NCBI RefSeq assembly: GCF_003460505.1
Contig: NZ_QTVG01000006.1
Coordinates: forward strand, 203,541-267,540
DNA from: Eubacterium sp. AF36-5BH
GTDB lineage: Bacteria > Bacillota > Clostridia > Lachnospirales > Lachnospiraceae
Length of the DNA stretch: 64,000 bases
Reading direction: 5' to 3'
Shown here: piece after piece, positions 9,307 through 17,626 of the stretch
How positions within the stretch are numbered: the first letter of the stretch is position 1
How the letters are laid out: every line of letters begins with the position of its first letter
The notes under the pieces: generated by a model
Seen by the model: the letters and a program-made list of their open reading frames with translations, nothing else
What the model was told of the DNA's origin: nothing
The model's database searches: none
Made by a program: the position numbers and the translations under genes

Positions 9307-9515
9307 TTACCTAATCCTTTCAATTATTATATGAAAATTCTAACCTGTTTTTAAAAATATATTCATATAATAGTTTTAATATATGGAGTAATGGATAATG
9401 GTGGTTTATAACAATATTTGATTAGACAAGTCTTAAAAAAGATATGTTGGAAAAAAGATAATAAGTTAGTAAAAATGGTCGATTTACAAAAAGTGACAAA
9501 AATATAACAGATTTA

Positions 9516-9544
9516 TTGAAATATTATACAAAATGTACTATAAT
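9516..9544 (+). promoter_or_regulatory. Consensus promoter of the peptide gene cluster
   Basis: TTGAAA at 9516-9521, a 17-base spacer and a perfect TATAAT at 9539-9544. Transcription would begin near 9551, giving a leader of about 32 bases that contains AGGAGGG at 9569-9575. This is among the strongest promoters visible in the window and suits a highly expressed precursor peptide. Confidence 0.82.
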
Positions 9545-9582
9545 AACATAGAAAAACGTTACAAAGATAGGAGGGATTAAGC

Positions 9583-9753
9583 ATGAAAAAGATTAACAAA
9601 AGTTATTCAAATGAAGTGGCAAATGCTAATTGTTTTTTTAAGAAAAAAAAGCATGGAACTGTTTTAGGAAAAGAACAGGTTATGGCTCAGGTTGAAGCTG
9701 GCATGCCACAGAATATGACACCACTTGCACCAGTACCTTTTACTAAAAAGTAG
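9583..9753 (+). CDS. Putative ribosomal peptide (RiPP-like) precursor, 56 residues
   Basis: A short gene with an ideal ribosome binding site (AGGAGGG, 7 bases before ATG) directly behind a consensus promoter. The product begins MKKINKSYSNEVANANCFF, continues through a basic KKKKHGTVLGKEQ stretch, and ends in the Pro-rich tail TPLAPVPFTKK. It has one Cys (residue 17) and no signal peptide or membrane segment. Its size, its position as first gene before a protease, modifying-type enzymes and two exporters, and the hairpin after it are all typical of precursor peptides. I did not recognise it as a known precursor family. Leader and core boundaries are unknown; the C-terminal 20 residues are the more likely core. 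A regulatory or structural peptide is the alternative. Confidence 0.72.
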   Translation: MKKINKSYSNEVANANCFFKKKKHGTVLGKEQVMAQVEAGMPQNMTPLAPVPFTKK

Positions 9754-9768
9754 GCTTAAGTGGTTAAT

Positions 9769-9799
9769 AAAGGTCCCGTTATTGGGACCTTTTATTTTT
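9769..9799 (+). terminator. Hairpin terminator/attenuator after the precursor gene
   Basis: A perfect 9-bp stem AAAGGTCCC (9769-9777) with GGGACCTTT (9784-9792), a six-base loop and a T-rich tail. No new promoter is evident before the next gene at 9833, so partial read-through would give much more precursor than enzyme message. Confidence 0.85.
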
Positions 9800-9832
9800 G
9801 AAATATATAAGTAGGTTAAGTAGGAGAAAGAA

Positions 9833-11635
9833 TTGGTAATAGGGATAATAGATTCAGGAATTAATAAAGAAGCACTTGGTAATTGGAATGTTAAACAGTA
9901 TAGGGTATATCAGGGAAAAGTATATGAAGAAAAGGCAACAGACTACTATGGACATGGAACGGTAGTGTTTGATGTTATTAGAAAATGTATTCAATCAAAA
10001 GAAAAGCATGAGATTATATCATTGTGTCCAGGAATAAATAAGAAGGGAAGAATAGAACAATCTATAGATTCTACAGATATTGCTAAGGCTATAGAATTAG
10101 CGATGGAAAATGGATGCAATGTAATAAATATTAGTATGGGAACTTTTAATATATATAATCATAGAAAGTTATATGATGTATGCAAAAATGCAAAAAAAAG
10201 AAATGTAAAGATATTTTGTGCAAGGTCAAATGGATATGAACCAGCTATTCCTTGGGCGTCAGGAGATGTATATAAGGTTAGGGAAAAAGACAGTAATACC
10301 CAAATTGAAATAATCAATGAAAATGGAATTCAAGAAATAGTCACACCAGCCTATACTAATTACTATCACAAAGGAGAAAATACAGAACTAATTAGTGGAA
10401 ATAGTTTTGCATGTGCAAGAATAACAGGATTATTCTGCAATGAACTCATAAATGGAGGAAATGAAATACGTAATATCATAACTAAATATAATGGAGCAGA
10501 AGTTAAAATAATTGATGAAAAGTTTCAATTTCGAAAAAAAAGAATAAGAATGAACAAGGTAGTGCTGGTTTCTTTTAGTAAAGAAATGCATGGATTAATT
10601 TTAGAAAAAAATAATTTACAATACGATATTGTAGGGATTGTTGATTCAGCAAAAAAAGGAACAATAAATAGAGATGTGGGAGATTTGTTGAAAATAGAAA
10701 AAACAGGACTAAGGATTACAAACAGATTAGATAAAATAACGTTTGATTATGATACATTAATAATAGGTTATTTAAAAGAAATATCTAGAGTAGATGAGTA
10801 TTTTTTGATGGAAAATATATTAAGGGAAAATCTGAAAAATAGAAAAGCTAATGTATATAGTTTTTTACCCATACCAAAAGAATGGCAGAAGATTTATGAA
10901 AAAGAGGGAATAAAATTTGAAACATCTCCAGTAGTAGATAAAAGAGAGTTGAAACGAATCGAAAGGGCAATTCCTTGTGATTTTAAAAGCACAAAACCTG
11001 TAATTGGAGTTTTTGGAACTACATCACAAATTGGTAAATTCACAATGCAATTGAGAATGAAGGAGATTTTTGAAAAGAGAAAAATAAAGGTATTTCACTT
11101 GTCAACGGAACATCAAGCATATTTGCTAGGAGCTGATGTGGTTTTACCTGATGGATATGATTCTATTGAGAACGCAAATATTTCATATAATGATAAAATG
11201 AAGTTTTTAAGAAAAGCTATAACATATTCAGAGATAAATTCGGATTGTGATATGGTTTTAGAAGGTACACAAGCTGGAATATTGCCTAGCGAACTTTATA
11301 TGTGGGATTTTATGTTTAACGGGAGCTTTTTGGATGCAACAAAGCCAGATTTAGGTGTATTAGCAGTTAATCCCTTAGGGAATAAAGAAATAATAAGAGA
11401 CACAATAGATGTGTTAAGAGCTGGATTTAGGTGTAAGACTATAGCTTTAACGTTCCCAGATAAATTATATAAAAAAAATAAATACGGAATTAGTGTGAAA
11501 TCAAAAATTTCATTTGAAGAACAAGTGGAAATAGCACGAAAAATGTCCGAAGAGTTCGGTGTTATGTCAGGGTGCATAATGGATGATGAATTTGTGAAAG
11601 AAGTGGTTGATGAAATTATAACAATTTGTTCATAA
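9833..11635 (+). CDS. Subtilisin-like (S8) protease fused to a P-loop maturation domain
   Basis: A 600-residue fusion starting at TTG 9833, with GGAG five to eight bases upstream. Residues 1-235 form a compact subtilase without signal peptide: Asp7 in IGIIDSGIN, His41 in YYGHGTVVFD, Ser191 in SGNSFACARITG, and Asn133 in ARSNG as a possible oxyanion residue. From Met240 a second module begins (MNKVVLVSFSKE), with a nucleotide-binding loop FGTTSQIGKFT at about 393-404 and DMVLEGTQAGILP later. This part resembles the DUF1611-type P-loop proteins and the clostridial peptide-maturation family I know as TIGR04066; that match needs a profile search. No ribosome binding site precedes Met240, so it is a true fusion. 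It probably removes the leader inside the cell and acts on the product in an ATP-dependent step. Confidence 0.75.
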   Translation: MVIGIIDSGINKEALGNWNVKQYRVYQGKVYEEKATDYYGHGTVVFDVIRKCIQSKEKHEIISLCPGINKKGRIEQSIDSTDIAKAIELAMENGCNVINISMGTFNIYNHRKLYDVCKNAKKRNVKIFCARSNGYEPAIPWASGDVYKVREKDSNTQIEIINENGIQEIVTPAYTNYYHKGENTELISGNSFACARITGLFCNELINGGNEIRNIITKYNGAEVKIIDEKFQFRKKRIRMNKVVLVSFSKEMHGLILEKNNLQYDIVGIVDSAKKGTINRDVGDLLKIEKTGLRITNRLDKITFDYDTLIIGYLKEISRVDEYFLMENILRENLKNRKANVYSFLPIPKEWQKIYEKEGIKFETSPVVDKRELKRIERAIPCDFKSTKPVIGVFGTTSQIGKFTMQLRMKEIFEKRKIKVFHLSTEHQAYLLGADVVLPDGYDSIENANISYNDKMKFLRKAITYSEINSDCDMVLEGTQAGILPSELYMWDFMFNGSFLDATKPDLGVLAVNPLGNKEIIRDTIDVLRAGFRCKTIALTFPDKLYKKNKYGISVKSKISFEEQVEIARKMSEEFGVMSGCIMDDEFVKEVVDEIITICS

Positions 11636-11653
11636 AGGCAAGGGAGTTAAATA

Positions 11654-13972
11654 ATGATAACTATAGAATATGGTACTTATAAATTAATAAAGAAAATACG
11701 TAGAGATGAAAAGATTTTTATTAGAGTTTGTAACGATGAAATTGTAGAAACAGACGAAAAAAAAGCAAATATTATAGTCTACAAAAGAAAAGGCAGTTAT
11801 TATTGTAGCTTTTTAGCAAATAAAATAATTGTAAACAATATACAATATGAAGACACAGGGGCTATTATTGTTTCAGAGGGTATAAATGTAAAAGGGTTTA
11901 AATATGAGTTAGATATTTATACCGAAAAAAAAATAAATATAAAAAATGTAGTTTTGCCATTTGGTACACCTGAATATTGTACATATCCAAAATTTACTGC
12001 AATGCAGGGTATTTTGAAAGGATATGATAAAGAAAAAAATTGGTTATATAATAACTATATTCAATTGTGGGCTGATAAGTTTATAGTGTCTCCAGAATAT
12101 TGGTTTGATTTTAAATATGAAAATGAAGCTGATGAAGATAATTTTGCTAATTGTATTATCCAAAAGGAAAGAGGAGATTATAAAGATGAAAGGAATATAA
12201 TTAGCATAATTAAGGAATATATAGAAAATAAAATATATTTTTTCCCATCGGTTGACATGTTGTATATTGATAAATGGTGGGAAGGGAAAAAAGAGAGATG
12301 GCATCATGTTCATCAAATAATTGTGTTTGGATATAATGATGAAGAAGAAATATTGCATATTGCAGATTTTTTTAACGGAAAATATCAAAGGACGACTGTA
12401 AGCTATGAACAATTTGAGAAGGCTTTTTTTGAAAACAGTAAAGGGACAAGCAACCAGGAAGGAAAGTTCTCTAAGGATGTTTTGCTTAAATATACAAATA
12501 AAGAAGAAAAAATTAATATTAGTAAAATTTCCAATGATATAAAAGAATTTATTGAATGCTCAGATACAAGATCGTATAACTTTTTAAATATTTGCAAGCA
12601 AGGCATGGTTTATTATGGAATGGATGCATTGGAAGAAATTAAGAAATATTTATATAACTGTATGTTTGATAATAAAAAAATTGATATTCGACCGATACAA
12701 ATAATATATGAGTTTAATGCAATAATGGAAGAACGTATGCGATATTTGAAGTTTAAGGAGTTAATAGAACTAAATGAAAATGACGTAGTGTTATTAAAGA
12801 GATGTAAAATAGTTAGCCAAATTGTAAGAAATTTAGTAATTAAACTAAATTCGTATCAAGATGTATCGTATGCAGATATACTAGAAAAGTATGCAGAATT
12901 AATGATATTAGATGAAAAGATGTTGCATAAAATATATTATGTTTTAACAGGTGAGAAGTGTGAAAAAAAATATAAAAATCATGAAGAATCATATACAAGT
13001 TTATCTGACATAAAATATGATGAAATTGTACAAAAACTAAAACCATTTAAAAAACTAAAAGAATATAGAACTTTTAAGTATCATGACATAGCAATATTTC
13101 CATATTTGGATGAATTACAAGGAAAGTTTGGGAGAGGACAGGTGGTTGATAATGCTTTTGATGACAATACAATAAGTTATTGGATAAACAAGTATTCAAG
13201 CATTAGTGCATTGCAAATGATTTGTGATGATTTTTTCCCGTACAAAACCGAACTGTTAGTAATATACGAGTATAAAGAAAATTATGTTATACGTTATGGC
13301 TTTTGTAACAATCATATATCAGGAATTAAAGAATGTGTTTTTATAGATATAATAAAATATGATAGTGGTATACCGGTTTTGTTTACAAGACTGGAAAGGG
13401 GTAATAAAAAAATAATTGGAAAATTTGAAGTATGTAACAAAAAAATATGTTTATGCAAATATGAAATAATTCGTACAGAAGAAGTGGTAAAAAAATACAC
13501 TGATAGATATATATATTCAGGAAAAAACGTTAAACAGGTAATTAGAGAATATGATAATAATGAAAGGGAAAGTATATATCCTTTATATGGTGAAAAAAAT
13601 ATTGACTTTTATCAATTTAAGCATGAACTAATAGAAGGGGTAAAAAAAGTTTTTTATGAAAACCCAAAAAGATTAAAAGAAATAAGACTAGACATATGTA
13701 CTAATAGAATAAAAGTTATGATTATTTATGAAGATAATTCTAAACAGATAATATTAAAAAGTATTTTTAACGGATATGTATTAGACAGCTATTTTAATAA
13801 AAAAATAGAAATGGTGTCATATGAAATCGCTAAAGAGTTATATGAAAGTGGAAGATTATTAGAAAAAGAAAAAGAAGAAGGTTGGAAAATAATTATTGAA
13901 AAAGAAGGAAAATTTATAAAGGAATATACATGTCCACAAGACAGTGAAATGAAATATTTCATGAGTAGATAA
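11654..13972 (+). CDS. Large BtrH-like (papain-fold acyltransferase-like) protein
   Basis: A 772-residue cytoplasmic protein starting at ATG 11654 behind AGGGAG. Residues about 95-260 match the BtrH N-terminal pattern: Cys109 in TPEYCTYPKF, a VDMLYI strand, then HHVHQIIVFGYNDEEE with His220, and an ADFF turn followed by VSYEQFEKAFF. Butirosin BtrH transfers an acyl group from a carrier protein to an amine. A helical middle part (about 290-440) resembles the region that follows this domain in BtrH. The remaining 300 residues, rich in beta strands and charged residues, are unrecognised. The acyl-carrier-like gene in the same operon supports an acyltransferase role. A peptidase or inactive scaffold with the same fold is possible. 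Confidence 0.62.
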   Translation: MITIEYGTYKLIKKIRRDEKIFIRVCNDEIVETDEKKANIIVYKRKGSYYCSFLANKIIVNNIQYEDTGAIIVSEGINVKGFKYELDIYTEKKINIKNVVLPFGTPEYCTYPKFTAMQGILKGYDKEKNWLYNNYIQLWADKFIVSPEYWFDFKYENEADEDNFANCIIQKERGDYKDERNIISIIKEYIENKIYFFPSVDMLYIDKWWEGKKERWHHVHQIIVFGYNDEEEILHIADFFNGKYQRTTVSYEQFEKAFFENSKGTSNQEGKFSKDVLLKYTNKEEKINISKISNDIKEFIECSDTRSYNFLNICKQGMVYYGMDALEEIKKYLYNCMFDNKKIDIRPIQIIYEFNAIMEERMRYLKFKELIELNENDVVLLKRCKIVSQIVRNLVIKLNSYQDVSYADILEKYAELMILDEKMLHKIYYVLTGEKCEKKYKNHEESYTSLSDIKYDEIVQKLKPFKKLKEYRTFKYHDIAIFPYLDELQGKFGRGQVVDNAFDDNTISYWINKYSSISALQMICDDFFPYKTELLVIYEYKENYVIRYGFCNNHISGIKECVFIDIIKYDSGIPVLFTRLERGNKKIIGKFEVCNKKICLCKYEIIRTEEVVKKYTDRYIYSGKNVKQVIREYDNNERESIYPLYGEKNIDFYQFKHELIEGVKKVFYENPKRLKEIRLDICTNRIKVMIIYEDNSKQIILKSIFNGYVLDSYFNKKIEMVSYEIAKELYESGRLLEKEKEEGWKIIIEKEGKFIKEYTCPQDSEMKYFMSR

Positions 13973-13988
13973 AGGAGAAAGAGGAGTA

Positions 13989-14501
13989 GTGGAAAAATTT
14001 GATTTCGAAAAATTTAGAGAATTAGATTCATTGGAATCTATGGAATATATTGTAAAATATGAGAAAAAAACAGGTAGACAATTTTCTGAAAAGGAAATAT
14101 ATAATTTGTATAATTGTGAAGAGGAACACTTTTTCTTTAGAGAAAGAAATATCAAGGACATAATGAAAATGAAATTTTGTAGATATATTACATATGTTGT
14201 GAAAAATGAACAGAGTTATGTATCGGCATTTGTAAGAGAATTTGTTATGAGAAAAAACGAAATAGTTATATTTGGAATTACTGAAGAAGAAAAAGAGGGA
14301 TTGCTTAAATTTTCGAAAGCAGGAATAGAAATTGACAACATATTAAATAACATAGAGCTTCAAAAATATTCATCTGTACTATTTGTTGGTAATGCAAGAC
14401 TTATAACTAATTCGGAAAAAATGTGTAAGTTATATTATGCAAAATATAAAAAGAAAAGTACGGGGGATGTTGTTGCGGTAAGTATTGATGAAAAAATATG
14501 A
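13989..14501 (+). CDS. Unknown protein of the peptide cluster
   Basis: A 170-residue soluble protein starting at GTG 13989, preceded by GGAGAAAGAGGAG. I do not recognise it. The N-terminal 65 residues are acidic and helical and include a KKTGRQFSEKEIYNLY segment; the C-terminal half alternates strands and helices (EIVIFGITEEE, then YSSVLFVGNARLIT, then DVVAVSIDEKI), as in a small Rossmann-like fold. There is no signal peptide or membrane segment. Its last 14 bases overlap the start of the ABC exporter gene, so the two are translationally coupled. The position suggests a pathway-specific accessory or partner of the BtrH-like protein. Confidence 0.6.
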   Translation: MEKFDFEKFRELDSLESMEYIVKYEKKTGRQFSEKEIYNLYNCEEEHFFFRERNIKDIMKMKFCRYITYVVKNEQSYVSAFVREFVMRKNEIVIFGITEEEKEGLLKFSKAGIEIDNILNNIELQKYSSVLFVGNARLITNSEKMCKLYYAKYKKKSTGDVVAVSIDEKI

Positions 14502-16311
14502 TGACGTACATATAAATATAGTGTTAGAAATGATAAATCGTAGAATGAAAATAATAAAAAAGGAAATAAAATTTTTAAATAATATAATTTTAAAGGAAGC
14601 AAAAATATATTACATATATATGATATTAGGACTTTTACTTGGTATTGCTGATCCATTTATTGAAATATATGGTACGAAATGGTTGGTGGATGAAATAGCA
14701 AGTGTGAATAGAAGTAATAAGGAGATAGTTCGGATTGTTTTATTTATAATATTAAGTGAGTTTTTTGTGGAATTATTGAGTAAAATTATATCTAATGCAA
14801 AAGGAATTTGTGTCGATAAATTTAATAGAAGAATTAGATTGATGATTAATGACACAAGTATGTATTTGAAATATGAAGATACAGAAAATCCAGTAATATT
14901 AGATAAGCAAAAAGCTGCAGTAGACGGATATTTCAAGGTTGGTGTCAGTGGGATCTTTGAGTATGTTTCAAATGTGATTTCAAGCGCTATATTAATACCT
15001 ACGATGACATATATAGTTTTCAGATATTCTTTTTTTGTATTACTATTAGTAATTATTGATGTAATTGTTTCGGTAATTATAAATGGTAAAAACATTAAAT
15101 TAAATTATTCTTTTTTTGAGAAATCAATTCCGACTCAAAGGGCATATGATTATTTTACTCATAAAATAGTATCGCAACAGTATGGAAAAGTTATACGTTT
15201 GTATGGAGCTGGCGAATTCTTTTTAAATAAAAATGATAATTTTGCAAAAAAAATAATAGCTCTCAGTCAGAATAACACAAAGTCTATATGGAAATATAAT
15301 AAATTGGAAAGTTTGATATCTTACTGCATATTAGGAGGTCAATATGCAATTGCTACCTACTATATTGTCAAGAAAAAGATAAGTATAGGAACGTTTTCAA
15401 GTCTTTTAATAACAATTACATCTCTTAATTCTTCTATTAAAGGAATTTTTAACAGTATTCAGTCTTTAAATTATAATTTTGATATATTAAATAATACCAT
15501 TGAGTATTTGGACGAAGTTAGGATAGATAAGAAAGAGAGTATAGAAAGAAAAGTATCTCAATATGATATAGAGTTTAGGCATGTATGGTTTAAATACCCT
15601 AATACACAAGAATATATTCTTAGAGATGTGAATGTTAAAATTTTGCCTGGGGAATGTGTAGCAATTGTTGGTAAAAATGGAGCTGGTAAAACAACATTTA
15701 TTAAATTACTTTGTAAGTTTTATGAAGTGAACAAAGGAGAAATTCTTATAAATGGAAAGAATATTAATGAATACGAGAATTCAGAGTACGTGCAACTTTT
15801 AGCAGTAGTATTCCAAGATTTCAAAATTTTTGCATTTTCTGCATATGAAAATATTTGTTTTAGTAGTGATTGTACAAAAATAAATAATGTATATGAAGCT
15901 TGTATTAAAAGCGGAATTAATGAAAAGTTTGATAAGTTGGATACAGGATTGAATACAAAATTATACAAAATGTTCGATGAAAATGGAATAGAATTATCTG
16001 GTGGTGAAGCACAAAAAGTTGCAATTGCAAGAGCTTTGTATAAAAATGCACCGATTGTAATTTTAGATGAACCTACTGCAGCACTGGATCCGATTTCAGA
16101 GGCGGAGTTGTTTGAAAAAATAAATGAAATGACAGATGGAAAAACTGCTATATATATATCGCATAGGTTATCATCTTGTAAATTTTGCGATAAGATAATA
16201 GTTTTTGATCAAGGCAAGATTGTTGATCAAGGAACGCATAAAGAATTAATGAGGAATAAATACGGAATATATTACGATATGTATAAAATACAATCAGAGT
16301 ATTATCAATAA
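14488..16311 (+). CDS. ABC exporter (fused membrane and ATPase), first of two
   Basis: A fused ABC transporter of about 607 residues: a six-helix exporter membrane domain in the first 330 residues and an ATPase from about 350. Walker A GKNGAGKT is at 395-402, the signature LSGGEAQKVAIARAL and Walker B IVILDEPTAALDP follow, with the switch His in YISHRLSS. There is no C39 peptidase domain. I chose ATG 14488, which has GGTAAG upstream and overlaps the previous gene; TTG 14485 and GTG 14521 are alternatives. It stops one base into the next reading frame. With the similar exporter at 17627 it could form a heterodimer that exports the finished peptide. Confidence 0.85.
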   Translation: MKKYDDVHINIVLEMINRRMKIIKKEIKFLNNIILKEAKIYYIYMILGLLLGIADPFIEIYGTKWLVDEIASVNRSNKEIVRIVLFIILSEFFVELLSKIISNAKGICVDKFNRRIRLMINDTSMYLKYEDTENPVILDKQKAAVDGYFKVGVSGIFEYVSNVISSAILIPTMTYIVFRYSFFVLLLVIIDVIVSVIINGKNIKLNYSFFEKSIPTQRAYDYFTHKIVSQQYGKVIRLYGAGEFFLNKNDNFAKKIIALSQNNTKSIWKYNKLESLISYCILGGQYAIATYYIVKKKISIGTFSSLLITITSLNSSIKGIFNSIQSLNYNFDILNNTIEYLDEVRIDKKESIERKVSQYDIEFRHVWFKYPNTQEYILRDVNVKILPGECVAIVGKNGAGKTTFIKLLCKFYEVNKGEILINGKNINEYENSEYVQLLAVVFQDFKIFAFSAYENICFSSDCTKINNVYEACIKSGINEKFDKLDTGLNTKLYKMFDENGIELSGGEAQKVAIARALYKNAPIVILDEPTAALDPISEAELFEKINEMTDGKTAIYISHRLSSCKFCDKIIVFDQGKIVDQGTHKELMRNKYGIYYDMYKIQSEYYQ

Positions 16312-16325
16312 TGAAAGGAGCAAAA

Positions 16326-17372
16326 GTGAAAAAAAAGTTACATATAGATGCGGAAAATCCAATTATAACAGAGTGTTGGAACTTTTGTAGATTAGCTGTG
16401 GCGCTCTCCGAAAATAATATGAAATGGTATGTTGAAAAATTTTGGGACATAAATATATATGATGGGTTTATTGCATTTTATTATGAAGTTGATTTAGACA
16501 ATAGAGCGATGCCAGATTATGATGAGGTGTTAAAAACTGAAAGTCTTATATATAAAAATGATATTATTTCTCAAGTAGAAGAAACATTAGATAGAGGAGG
16601 ATATCCAATCATATTTATTCATAATGAAAAAGTACTTCTTAAAGATCATGAAATTTTGATATATGGATATGACAATAAAAAAGAAAGAGTATATTGCATG
16701 GTATATGTAGGACAACCAATTTATTGGAAAAAGGCAGAGTATTCATACGAAGAATTGAAAAGATACTTTAAAGAGGAGTTAGATATTTTAAAAGAAGATG
16801 ACGATATGTTTTTATATTATAAGGAATTTGGATATCCAGCATTAGCTGTTTTCAGAAAAGAAATGTCAGATAGAAAGATTAATTTAATTTCTATATATAA
16901 AATAATTTTGAAAATGTTATATTCGGGTTATAAAGGAGCAACTGGAGTAAAACTTTATCATTCAGAGGACCAAAGGTGGGTTGAAATACATAGAGGAATT
17001 GAAATATATAAAATGTATTACGAAAGCTTGCCTGAACAACTTTGTAAAGATAAAAAATATTTGGAAAAAAACTATAATGTAATAAAGTCTATTTATAAAA
17101 TATGCGAGAGCAAAAAAAATATTAGAAAAAAGATAACATATTTGATAGATAAAAATTATATTCCAGATGTGTCGGATTTGATTTGTCAGTTGAACTTATT
17201 ATGCAAATATTTAACAAATGCAAGATTATTGTTAGAGAAGTATCAAATAAGTGGAGAAGAAAAAGTAATAAGAAAAATGGCAAATAACATGCAAATAGCT
17301 GAAATTATAGACAAGAGTTTTATGGAACAATTTGCGCAAATATTAAAAAGAGAGATAAAAAAAGAAATATAA
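16326..17372 (+). CDS. Second BtrH-like protein
   Basis: A 348-residue soluble protein, about the length of butirosin BtrH. The Cys is probably Cys17 in TECWNFCRLAV, with Cys21 as the other candidate; His108 is in KDHEILIYGYDNKKERVYC, followed by the YSYEELKRYF helix. These match the spacing in the 772-residue paralogue (HQIIVFGYNDEEE then VSYEQFEKAFF). The C-terminal 200 residues are mostly helical. I prefer GTG 16326 because AAAGGAG lies five bases before it; the ATG at 16311, which overlaps the previous stop, has no ribosome binding site. Its gene is directly followed by the carrier-like gene, which suggests that these two products work together. Confidence 0.58.
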   Translation: MKKKLHIDAENPIITECWNFCRLAVALSENNMKWYVEKFWDINIYDGFIAFYYEVDLDNRAMPDYDEVLKTESLIYKNDIISQVEETLDRGGYPIIFIHNEKVLLKDHEILIYGYDNKKERVYCMVYVGQPIYWKKAEYSYEELKRYFKEELDILKEDDDMFLYYKEFGYPALAVFRKEMSDRKINLISIYKIILKMLYSGYKGATGVKLYHSEDQRWVEIHRGIEIYKMYYESLPEQLCKDKKYLEKNYNVIKSIYKICESKKNIRKKITYLIDKNYIPDVSDLICQLNLLCKYLTNARLLLEKYQISGEEKVIRKMANNMQIAEIIDKSFMEQFAQILKREIKKEI

Positions 17373-17393
17373 AAGAAAGTATGGAGGTAACGA

Positions 17394-17624
17394 ATGAACT
17401 ATAAAGGATTAAAAAGAATATTTGATGAGATTATAGGAATGGTCATAGATGAGGAAGATTATTACGATGAAATTGGTTTAGAATCAGTGTTTTTAATACA
17501 ATTTTATTCCAAAATAGAAGATTTAATGTCATATTCATTTACAGAGGAAGACTATATGGAAATAAATTATGAAGGGACTGTAAAAGAAATGCTAGATTCT
17601 ATACTAAGTGTTTTGAAAAAGTAA
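17394..17624 (+). CDS. Acyl-carrier-protein-like protein
   Basis: A 76-residue acidic protein with the helix pattern of an acyl or peptidyl carrier protein. The motif EIGLESVFLIQFYSKIED corresponds to the carrier helix-II motif (usually GxDSL), putting the phosphopantetheine site at Ser31. The usual Asp before this Ser is Glu30, and the Leu after it is Val. GGAGG lies seven bases before ATG 17394. No phosphopantetheinyl transferase or adenylating enzyme is seen in the cluster, so loading would use enzymes encoded elsewhere. It would hand an acyl or aminoacyl group to one or both BtrH-like proteins, as BtrI does for BtrH. Divergent carrier folds without a prosthetic group exist, so the site needs testing. 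Confidence 0.66.
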   Translation: MNYKGLKRIFDEIIGMVIDEEDYYDEIGLESVFLIQFYSKIEDLMSYSFTEEDYMEINYEGTVKEMLDSILSVLKK

Positions 17625-17626
17625 AG

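Noticed and set aside
9583..9753. Assigning the small peptide to the Cys-rich clostridial bacteriocin precursor group
   Set aside because: It has only one Cys and none of the repeated Cys motifs of that group.
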